Below are positions 33,301 through 45,300 of a stretch of DNA of 64,000 bases, piece by piece; within the stretch, counting starts at the first letter, position 1, and each line of letters starts with the position of its first letter. Under the pieces are notes generated by a model. The model saw only the letters and a list, made by a program, of their open reading frames with translations. It was not told where the DNA came from and searched no databases. A program made the position numbers and the translations under genes. Origin of the DNA: Thereva unica (lineage: Eukaryota > Arthropoda > Insecta > Diptera > Therevidae). The stretch lies in contig OX465283.1 of the NCBI GenBank assembly GCA_949987705.1, positions 163,695,850-163,759,849 of the forward strand. The letters run 5' to 3'.

Positions 33301-36300
33301 CGCTAAACCGTCTACATCTGTGTTCCAGTTCTCGTGAGCAACCCTTCGAGGGAACAATTATAAGGATCTTTACGGCTTGTACCGGTCTGGATTCAAACAT
33401 CATGGTAAAGGGTTGGTGGGTTTAGTCAGTAGGAATCTGATACTACTGTCTGAGTTCGGTTCTCCGGTTATGTCCCTTGTTTTGGGCGTGGGTCTTACAG
33501 CCGGTCGAACACACATCCCCTCCTGAAAAATTCTCACCTCCCTCCGTAGTAAAAAAAAAAGTACGAGATTCTAGAGAAGACAAATTATTTAAAGAACCGG
33601 AATTTAAAATTTCAATCTGCTTTTGTTGATCCAATCAGTAAACAGGGGACATCACATTTAAAATTTATTAAATACAATAAACATTTAGGCATAACTAGGT
33701 TGCAATCATTAGCAGTAGTAAAAACACATTATTATTTAAATGTACAATTTAACTTCTGACAATTGAAATTGAAATGGTCAGTAACATGCTAAATTGCTCA
33801 AAGGCGATATGTTTACAGATATGACAACTCCTGGAATCCTGTAAATAGCATCAGATTAAAAATTTATAAAATCACTTGAAAGCCCAATATCCAGAACAAA
33901 TTTACTATACGAAAATGATATGGAAATTGTTGCAATCACAATTCACAATTATTCATAATCGATACCCAACAAATTTATCGTTGATATGTACAAAAGCACA
34001 GGTCGGCGTATGCCTGATGAATTTTGATAGGGCAAAACAAAACCATCACTGTTGTTAGGATGAATTTAAATTACGTTTGGTATTTACTACTTCGTTCTGT
34101 TTCTAGTGAAATTCAATTCAGTGACAGATTCAATATTTAAATGATATTGTTTGTTTTTCACTGAATAAACAATAGGTAATTTGCAAGTTCTTGTTATTCC
34201 AGCTGAATTAAGAAATAAATCGAGAATTTTGTAGTTTGTGACAAATATTAAAATAACGGAGAGGGCTATTCAATCTACATATATTAATAAAAGAAAGTGT
34301 GTGTCTGTGTGTCTGTCAGCCTATGTGTCTGCTTGCGCGTACCGTCACGCGTTGGAGCCAAACTAGAAGAGATAAAAATCTGATTTTTTTTATGTACTAG
34401 ATGCATGGATGCTCCGACAGGTGGAAGTAAGTTTCTGTTTTTCGCTATTTTAATTAGTTTTTTTTTTTAAATTAATTAATTAGCACGATTTTTGACCATT
34501 TTTTACGTTCTACACCTCTCTTGCAACTTGATTTTGACCCACTTTCATGTATCGGATCAACTCCAAATTTTGCCCATATGCATAGTTCGCGTGACAATGT
34601 GTCATTCTTGTATAAAGATCAAGATGGCGGCCGAATTTCGCAATTGCGTTTGCCGATCCCCGATAGGTATCAAATGAAAATTACGAGTAGAATACAATTA
34701 GCTGTGTGGCATGATTCTAAATTCAAAATGGCGGTCAACCCAAGATGGCGGAAGACATAACAGAATAAAAAGTAGAAAATATATGCTATCAACTTGAAAT
34801 TTTTCACATTTGCATAGTTTGCGTGATAATGCAATCGGATCATATTGTAAAAAATCAACATGGCGGTTCCAATATGGCGGCCGTATTTTGCAATTATGTT
34901 CCCCGTCCCCGGTCATGGGTATCAAATGAACGGGTATGACAAATAGATTACAATTAGCTGAGTGGCGTCATTCCAAATTCAAAATGGCAGCAAACACAAA
35001 ACCGAGCATAACCTTTTTCCTTACATGCCACTCGGTATGGGTATCAAATAAAAGGGTGTGGCACGTGGAATACTATTAGCTGTGTAGCGTCTTTAAAAAT
35101 TCAAAATGGCAGCTAACCAAAAATTCCGGACTACCCTTTTCTTTACAAGCCACTCGGTATGAGTATCAAATGAAAGGGTGTGACAAGTAGAATACTATTA
35201 GCTGTGTGGCTTCATTCCAAATTTAAATTGGTGGCAAAGACAAAATGTCGGCCAACACACAAAACAGCGGATACCTTTTTTCTTTACATGCCACTCGGTT
35301 ATAGGTATCAAATGAAATGATTAGGCAAGTAGAATACTATTCGCTGTATAGGTTCATTTCAAATTCAAAATGGCGGCCAACAAAAAACAAAGCAGAACCT
35401 TTAGAAAAAGACTAAAAATAGAAAATAAAAATATAGTTTAAAAACACTAAAAATACGCTTTTATTTTAAAATGAACGAAAAGTAAAAAATAATTTTGAAT
35501 GTAGAGTTTTTATTGCTCCAGCCAGTATATATGGAAACAACACACATTTAAAAATGGGAAAAAGCGTGGGGCGCTAACGAAAAGTTCCAGCGTTAATACA
35601 ATAAGATAGGTAAATATAGGTATTAGACTTAGACGGGCTGCTCGGTGGTTGCTAATATGCAAATGTCATTACTTTTTTGATACTTTTTCTGAGAAAAACA
35701 ATTTGTTGGAGAGGTGGCGCCATATGCCAAGTTCTGCACAGGGCGTCTAATCTTCCGCCGCCGTAGCAAAATCTATGCAGACGATTCTGAATATGTTTGG
35801 CTGGGTGTCTGTTGTGCACATAATACACAATTTTTCATCATCGAATCTTAAACAAGTTGTAACATACTTTAAATTTGTTTGAAGTACCCAAAACTAATTT
35901 TTCTGAGTTCTTCTATTTTCATTATTCCTTTTTCTTGCCGCGGACTGTTCACACATAATCTCTTTTTATTGAAAGGCGTTGCAACGCTCGCGAGTTTTTG
36001 CTAGTATAATATAAAGATCAGTTCTACAGAAATAAATCGTATAGTATACTTATTAATTAAGTGAACTCTCTTACTCCAAACATTTCTAAATGAAACTTAC
36101 AAATGAATTTCGTTATTTACATATCTTTGAATTTATCGTAATAATGCAAAAACATATAACATAGACGTAGGCTTCCTCTAACAGAATGCATAAATATATT
36201 CTGTTGTGTTGACATACATTTTGTGCCTAAATAATAAACACTAAGCTTGTGACTCATATTACAAAATTCTCTACAAAACACCAATTGGCCACACCTCTCA

Positions 36301-39300
36301 ATACTTAGTAAGTACAAAACCTGGCGTTATTCAAGTGCGGCGCATCAATTTGAATATACATTATAAATCGAAGCAAATTGCTATGAATTAATAAAATAAG
36401 TTGATGATTTCCCTTGTTGTTGTTGTTGCTGTTGTTGTATTGCGGCCTCTATTTAGGTCACACAAAGGCGCACTTATGCGATTAAGATGGCAGCCCTAAT
36501 TCACCTATTGAGCAGTTCACCCATTCTATTCTTGAACAATAAAAGACTTAACATCAGCAAGGACTGGCTTTATTCGCTTTGTCCCTCAAGCAATCTAATT
36601 AGTCCTTACTTAGAGAGAGAGAAACAGGTATTCACTCCGTAAATGAATTTCGTTTTTGTTCATTTGTTAATAATAAATTCTTTTCATCCAAAATCTCTGT
36701 TTGTACCCACCCTCCTCCCATCCTAATTGTGCAATGTGTCTCTATGGGAAAATTAAAGCCAATGGGAATTGGTGTCTTATTAAAGCTTGATTAGATCATG
36801 ATGCTGCGCGCTGGTTTGTTCAAGTATAACAAAGTAAAAACAGTAACGAAAAAACAACAACAACATCAAAACAAACGATGAAGATAAAGTTATTAAAAAA
36901 ATGGCCTCAGGTATTTAGCTTGGGGCAGTTTTTCTAGCTTAACGGAAGCAGGTAAACGCTTTGCCGAACAGTGTAAAACAAGTCGACGAATACACATAGT
37001 TTCAAGTTCAGCAGGTTTTACTGCTTTGTGTCTGTCTGTTGGTTTGTTGGTCTGTCGTATCTGTTGGCCGTGTGTCGTACTGTGCGAAAATCGATTAAAA
37101 ATTGTGAGCATAAAAAAACTCAGTTCATGCAAACACGAAATTAGATGAAAACTCATGTAAGCGCGCATTCCTACCGTGATGCTGAGCTATCTTCCTGTCC
37201 GTAACTGCATTACAGAAAATCAAGTTTGTGTTACACTTTGATTTAGTTTTTTTTTAGAGATAACATAAATCAATTTTGTTTTTTCTTTACCTGACGTTAT
37301 TGTACTGGATCCAATCTTTGCAGCTCTGCATTACAAAGTTGCATCCGAGACCACGACCCCAGGATAATGGGGCTGCCATGTTGTAGTTGGGCTTGTACCA
37401 TCCGGAATCCTCCATCAGAGCTAATGTGATTCGGGAAAAAACTGGACTTTGTGTGTGGGTGCCGGTCATGGCTTCGTTCTACAACAAAAAAACAAACAGG
37501 TAATACATTTTTATTATATTGCACAAGCTCGTTGAAATACGGAGTTGAATTCATTCAGGTAATACTGTTTCACATAAATTCAATTCAAGTTTCAGTGCTG
37601 TTACTTTTTATATCCTTACCTCAAGGATACGCTTCTCCCAGTGAGTGAGAGCTGTCCCTTCGCCTCCTTGGTCTTCCAGCTCTGCTCCTTCCAGCTCGGA
37701 ACAATTGAAATGGTTACGGACCTCCTCAGTGACCCTGGGTGTCACCATTAAATCCACTGTTTTTCTTATAGTTCCTCCACGGACTGACCACTTCTCTCGA
37801 GTTACTTTCCGTATTGTCGAGTCACTCCATTGGTGGATTTGTAACCTACAATAACAAAAACAGATTTATATGTATGATATCCCACAACTGAAGGAGTATA
37901 GCTTACGTTTCATTCAAGTACGGCTTTCCAGTATCCGCTTTCCTTGGCGTCCTCGGCTCCCCATTCTCATCCCTAAAGAACGCATACAAGCTAACAGAGA
38001 ACCCCAATGCATGTAGAATTTCATGCTTAACTGTTGATAATAGTGTCTGCAGCTCTTGAGTCTTAGTACTAATGCTATCAGGACATAAGTTTGCATGTCC
38101 TGCAATTGGTCGATCCAAAGCGGCTTCCTGTTGACAGTGGGCTGCGTATGCTACTGTTAACCCTTTATGGCATCTTTCCGTTTGACTTGCCGAAATGTAA
38201 AACACAAAATCGGCATTCTTTATACCCGTTCCTGGTTTTGAGGTGGGATCTACCTTGCAATCCTGCCCTGTGGCATTGCATGTTCTACAAACCTAATTGA
38301 GAAGGGTTTACTTGTATCATTTTAATGGATTGCAGTTGGGGATTTTCGTACTTACGTCCAAATGTTCGTCGGGCACTTGCACTTCTCCGCACATTGTGAC
38401 TGGCTTACAGTGATCAATGCAGTGGGTTAGTGAGTTCTTAACAAATACTTGGGTGTTATCACATTTTCTAAAAAAGGATTAAGAAAGAGAAGAGTTAGCA
38501 TCTGTTATAGGAAAGTGGAATGACATTGAGACATTACCTGTTTAATCTGATGACGTTCTTTGTTTTTCGTACCATTAATGCCTTTTCCCAAAATTGCACT
38601 GCTTCGGGGAGGATGGTACTCTAAAAGAATTATGGATTATTTGAAGTAAATAAATATGGAAGAAAGATTAAAGCATAATTCTAAGTGGGTCATTTATGGA
38701 GGGTATTTTATTTATGATGTCCATATCCACTCTAATCCATCCAGTACGCTTGTAGTCTTGTTTTGAAATATTGAAACTAATCTTTAGGATGCTATTACGT
38801 TTTTAGGTATAAATTTGTTTGTTGTTTGTGATGCTCAAAGAAATGAAATCGCAACAGTCAGAGAATAGATATCGATGCGCCAGAGCCTACAATAGAAGAA
38901 GTTGCAAATATTGTCGCGAAAGAGATGAGATGGGGAGATGCTTTAAAAGGGCTTACATAGTCCAAATTGTAAACTATGGAGAAATAGAAAGAAGGCTTGT
39001 AGGCACAAATGTCCCAGCCAACAAAAACTACAAACTTATCACGTTGTTCAACACAGCTTACAAAATACTTTCAAATATTTTATATTAGGTAGACTGAACC
39101 CATATTATAGACAACAAAGTAGGAGATCACCAAGCAGGATTAGAAAGAACAGATCGATAACAGCTCCGATATTTATAATGAGACAAATACTGGGAAGGAT
39201 GCATTCAAATACATCCTTTTGTAGACTCAGAAGTGCTTATAATCTGCATATGACAAAAGTAAGAACACGAGGTAAACTTCCCTCTAGAATGTGATCTACG

Positions 39301-42300
39301 AAGAGGAGATACAATCTTACCGATACTTTTTAACATTGCTTTGGAACTGAATTGGCAAAAATTAATGGAGCATCTTTAAAAGAATAAAAGAAACATTCAG
39401 ATACTAGCCTTTGTATGTCAAAAAAGCAAGATTATACAGAGTTATCCATTTTGTGGATGGGAAAGTATAGACCTGCCATTTGACAATTGTCAAAGATAAA
39501 TGTCAACCAAGGTGATATTTGTTTAGTTAAAGGTTTGCTATTTGACAATATGGATCGTTTGACCATCGAACTACGGGTTAAAATTGTTAAACTGTTTTAT
39601 CACAATGTTGAATCTCCGACATTTCGCGCTTTACGGCCAGATTATGGTCATCATAATCCACCTACCCAGCAAGCTATACCCAACACAATGCGGAAAATCG
39701 AAGAAACTGGACATAGTAAGGCCTATGCATCATCGTTTTGCCCGCTCGATCGAAAACATTGCCGCAGTGAGTGAGAGTGTAGACGAAGATTGTCGATGAC
39801 ACGTTTCGAAAATGACGATGTTTTCTCCATTAACGGTTACTTCTCAGCGCTATTGCGCCATGATCAATGTCTTTTTTTATCCCGAACCTGTAGGTGTTGA
39901 TCTGAGCGATATGTAGTTTCAACAGCACGGCGCCACATGCCACACAAAACGGTCGGTTTTGGCTCTATGGCATGAGAAGTTCCCTGGACGCGAAATTACG
40001 CGAATTGGGAAAGCCAATAATTGGCCACCGAGATCGTGTGACTTGCCGCCTTTAAATTTCTTTTTGTGGGGCTAAACAAAAGATCGTGTTTTAGTGAACA
40101 ATCCTCAAATTTTGGAGCATTTGCGGAACGATATTCGACAAGTTATGGTCCCGATGCTAAAGAACCAATAAAGTGAGAATATATATAAGGGTAAGGGCTA
40201 ACTAAAACGAATGGCGAATTAGGCCAAACAACAGAGCCGGAAGAAATTTATGACGAAATAAATATAGCTACACACACATAAAATTGAGTAGGCAACGATG
40301 GCTCGGATACGTTGTACGAGATTTGGAAGAAGAATGCTAGCCAGAATATGGATAGTCATAAGGGAAAAGAAGCTTAGGGGGACCAATAAATAGATGGATG
40401 GATGACGTGCTAGGAGATATACGAAAACTTCCTATAAAAATCTGAAAAGAAGTAGCAAAATGTAGAGACGACTTTAAAATACCCGAGCTCAACAAGGGTA
40501 TTTTTGTCTGTTTCTTGTTCGTATTCAGTATTGGTGTATTGTTATCATATCCCAGCGGGAAATTAATCAAGCGCTGCCAAAAGAAGCAAGAATGTAGCGC
40601 TTACAATTCATATGTTATGGAAGCTTTCTGGAAGCATGCACTCTATACTCCAATTTTTTGCTTTGTTTTTCTTAAGTTTTCTCTTATTCGGTTTATTGAC
40701 GAAATTTGTAATTTTTGTAAAACCGCGTCAGTTGTGAAATACTATATCTGGTGAAAACAATAAGTGAAATTTTGGCCTGTGTTAAAAAGAAAGGAATTGG
40801 GATATAAATAAGAAGCGCGTTCGCATTCTTTTCAGCGCTTCAAAATCTGTTCAGAAGCGCTTCAATTCCCCGCTGGGTTGGTTATCTAATTGATTTGAAG
40901 GACTAGTCGGAATAAATATATGTACTTTTTTGTACGGATCTATGATGTTTCTTGTTGTCAGTAAATTTTTCAGGATGATTAGGGAATTACGTTGCCCAAA
41001 GGCGCCGAATTACTCCCATATTTTTTACGATATACACGCATAGTTTTCACAATTGAACGATTGTTTTCAAGGAAAAGCGCTACAATTTCACCGCGTTCTT
41101 TCGGAATGTATTGACTCATAGCTAAAATGGCACTGAACGACGTTTCAGAATCGTGTACATTTGTCGAATTTTGTCGCTAAGCTAAAGTTAAGTAAAAACC
41201 AAACTATCTATAAATTGAGCAACCATGAAAAAGAATTTAAAATTGCAGCAAAATGGAATTTCTTTGATACATTGAAAAATATTTGCAAAGACCTTGATGG
41301 TTCACTGAAAAGACTTGCAACGAGGATTACTTTACAGCGTCAATATAAAAATCCACTAACTACACCACAACTATGCATATAAATGGGCCAAAGAAAAGAA
41401 CTCCAGTTAGTTAGTTGTAAAGAATATGTAAACGAAAAGAAATATTTCACTGCTGCATAATTCAACAAATTCCATACAGATAAAAATGTGCTAACAGAAG
41501 CAACCAATAAATTAATTGCTTTTAAAATGAGACCTAGTTCACTGTACTAGCCTGAGAATGCACATGTGTAGATGTGTATTTAAGATTTTTTAAAGGAGCT
41601 CCAATCCCATGTTAGTAAAGTTGTTAAAATGCTACAAATCACGAAATAGAGGCACTAGAGCAGAAATTATTAATTGGTATTTTTCTTTTCACTGACCTTA
41701 GGAGTTTGTAAAATTTCAACAAAATCAGTGAGAGTCACACGTGTGGAATACACATTTCTCTATAAACAACACCAAGTAAACCAGACCAGAGTAGACTTTT
41801 GATAACCTATCCACAACCTTGTTTTTAATTTGAATTCGGTGCTAGTCGTCATAGATACTTGAAACAGTACAAAAAACCCACATATGGATCAACTTTCAAT
41901 TTAATCAACCCGAAAAAAATGTAAATAGAGCCGCCAACAATGCTTCAATAATAATTTTGCATTTCCAGACACATTCTCCAAATCAAAAGTACACAAAGCC
42001 GAATATTTTTCAATTGGCGAAGACCTATATCAAAAGATCTCTGCAGCATAACACCTTGTAACTATATAGTAACAATTCGCATGTTTATCAAGACAGAAGT
42101 CAGCCCACCAGCAAACACAATCCACAGACGAACACGAGCGCCTCGTTTGCTTAAAGACGAGACGAATGTTGCGAGTGGGCGAGAAAACCACCACGACTTC
42201 TCAAATTCAAATAATAAATTATAAATCTACGAAGTAAATAAATTATTATTAAAAATATTTAAGCTCCATGAAATGGAGATTCCCAGAACACCAAAATCAA

Positions 42301-45300
42301 ATTAGTTGAATGTCTTTTGCCTAGGCTTATTAAACTAAAGCTCTTAGTTTGTGACAACCATAGCGCCTACACAAATCCGGATGGAACTTTTGTAACCAGT
42401 TTGAAAGAGCGATAAATTAATGCCGTGTTAATTGAACGAACGGATGCTAGAAGTTGTGCAATATTTACATATATTTCGATTTTGCTTCCAAGAGCCAGAT
42501 TCAATTAAAGCGCAGGCAATTCGACAGAGGGCGCCTAGTCGTATTGTCACTCTATAGTGGTAGGAACTACAAGAGGAGCGCTTCGACCAAAATATTTATG
42601 AGCGCCTCATAACAAGAGTGGTTCAAGTTAAGTCTGTTTCTGCTCTAAGTTAGAGTGCTTCGTTTCGAACGAGTAGATTCTTAATTCCAAAGCTGGTGTC
42701 ATTTGTCTTCTTTCAGGCATTTGCAATGGAAATTACACGGGGGGACCCACTTCATGTCACGGCATCCTTGAGCAGTTGTAGCTTGTGCCTTAAGCCATTA
42801 ATAACGTCAAGGCACCTGTCATATCGGGGAGAGAGCGCTTGATGTCAGAAACGAATCCGCCCCCGGACTCACTACTATCTCTCTAGGCGAAATCTCTGTT
42901 GCTGCAGCAGAAAAGTAATTGGAAATCATCTCCAATAACGGTTATTGTCTCGTCTGAAATTTTTATTCACAAGTCCTTCGCCTCTGTTCTTGCTTGGATT
43001 TCAGGAATTTCAACTTCAAGTCACTTTGCAGCCAGTCGAAAAGGACTTCGATATTGTGACGTTGATGGACAGGTGAACAAGTTCATAATTTGTTCTACTC
43101 CCCTGGTGAAATTTCACCTTCCAACTTTAAAGTGGAGAAAAGGGTCCTTTAATCGCAAGCTGATATGCTTTCGTCGTCGCCATGACGACTTAAGGTAACC
43201 CCTAACCCCTTAAGGATTTGGCTTAGGTTCCTTCGTGTGAAAGGCTTCCAAAGAAATCGAATTAAGGTTTAATCTGGGTCGTTTCCTACGAAAAAAAAAA
43301 ATTATCCATTAAAGTCTATTCGATCGGAAGTGTATCTTACGAATTATATTCTCTCCTTTCCTACTATTGTCGGTTCAAATTGAAGTACAGGGACAGCACG
43401 ATGAATTCTGCAATTTCGAACAATAAGTATAATGAATGTGGATGGCCATCATGAGACTCCTTTTCATTTCAAAACTTGTGCTTTTGGGGGTCGGACCCTT
43501 TCTGGGTCATCGGGCGGCAATTATGTAGTTCTATTTGATTAGGTCGATGCATCATGCCCTGCCCTTCACTACACTCTCTCACTCCATGGCTGGGATTATA
43601 AATGATTACCGCCCTTAACAAGGTTCTTGTGTACGTGTTCTCATCCGGCACAGGATTATGTATTCATAAGTGGTTTAGTGCTGGTTGTTGTGTGTTGCTA
43701 TCTGAGTCCTTGCAATAGCGTGACTTTTTAAAAACTTTATCCTTTCTGTTTTTTTTCGTCATTACATAGATGGCTTAGTGCTATGGGGGATTATAATTAA
43801 GCCTGAAATTTAAATTGGAATATTCTTTTACATATCAGAAATGTTTTCACATATATTTTTCCTGTGAAAAGTTTCCGAAGACTTACAAACATTTTTAATA
43901 GATTCATCCAAGCTCTGCCTGGTTGTCAGTGTACTTTATTATCTTATCTATATTGTTCGACATAGTTTTTCTTACTAATTACCATAGCCTCCATAGTTTT
44001 GCAAAGCTAAGATCATTTATGTCTATAATGAAAAGCAACGGTCCTAGTATGGAACCTTGCGGAACACCATTCATGGTTTGTTAAGATCCTGATATTGAAT
44101 TTTGTAGCTATACTTTTTGATGTGGATGCAAGTAATCCCAAATTAATGAGGCCGACAAGGATGATAACCTCATGTGGTCTATTGGCTAGTTTCTAGTTAC
44201 AGTTAGTTTTCTAGCTACCATTGTCATATGCCTTCTTAAAGTCAAGAAGTATAAGAACAGTAATATCATCAGAATCAAGAACCCGGTGATCATTTTCAGC
44301 AGTGCAGTTTCGCAACTACTCTTTATGCGAAACCAGACTGTACCAGCGACAAAAAGGACCATATTTGGCAGCGTCCATCGATTTGCCATGAAGTTAATTT
44401 TTATAGTATTTTTGGCTAAGAACAATATTATGTACCGAGAGGGCTATAATCAGCGGCCAGCTACCACCGCTCAATTTTGCACGCCCCCTAGATGGAACGT
44501 TGGAGGAATGAATCGCGTGACATTCTCTGCAGCTCTAGAGCGTGGCCAGGAATCCCTACCCGCCGGGACAATGCGAATCATCCGAAATGCTTGCGAAGAA
44601 GCAGTGCCTAGATGCGGATCGGCCCACTTTGGACGATATCGTGGGTATCCTTTTCCCCACCCATCCGCGGCGACCGCCCGAGCGATCATTCCCTTGGACC
44701 TTGAAGCCCTCCTGTTTAATGAAGAGTAGCCGCTCGCTCGATGCGTACCCCGAAGCCTCCAGATCCAGATGGCCTTTCAGAGGAAATACTGAAGGCAGTA
44801 GCTTCCAGTCACTCTTCGCTTGTGCTGGAGATGTACCACTCGTGCCTGAAGGCGGGCAGATATACTGTTCACTGGAAGGTCGCTAGACTGATCGGCAAGA
44901 GAGGGACCGGCAGACACGGCGGCGTCTTGCAGACTTTTTGGGTACTGGACACGACGAGAAAGCTACTGGAGATTACTGCGGCCACGCCTCTACGAGACCT
45001 GGCTGCCAGACAGTTCGGCTTCCGACTGGGTCGCTCTACTATTGACGCGGGCCAACAGGTGGTTGAGGCTGCCAGATCGATCGAGCGGGAAAATCACTTT
45101 TCTAGACACGTGTGCCTGATGGCCACTCTAGACGTAAAGAATGCCTTCAACACCCTAAGGAGGGACAGGGCGCTTGGTGTGATGGAGCGCGGCTTCAAAC
45201 TTCCTCAATACTTGCAAATGATACTGAGGGATTATCTGAACGAGCGCTTCATAGAATACGAAATGAACGATAGCTTGTGAAAAAGGGAGGTAATATCTAC

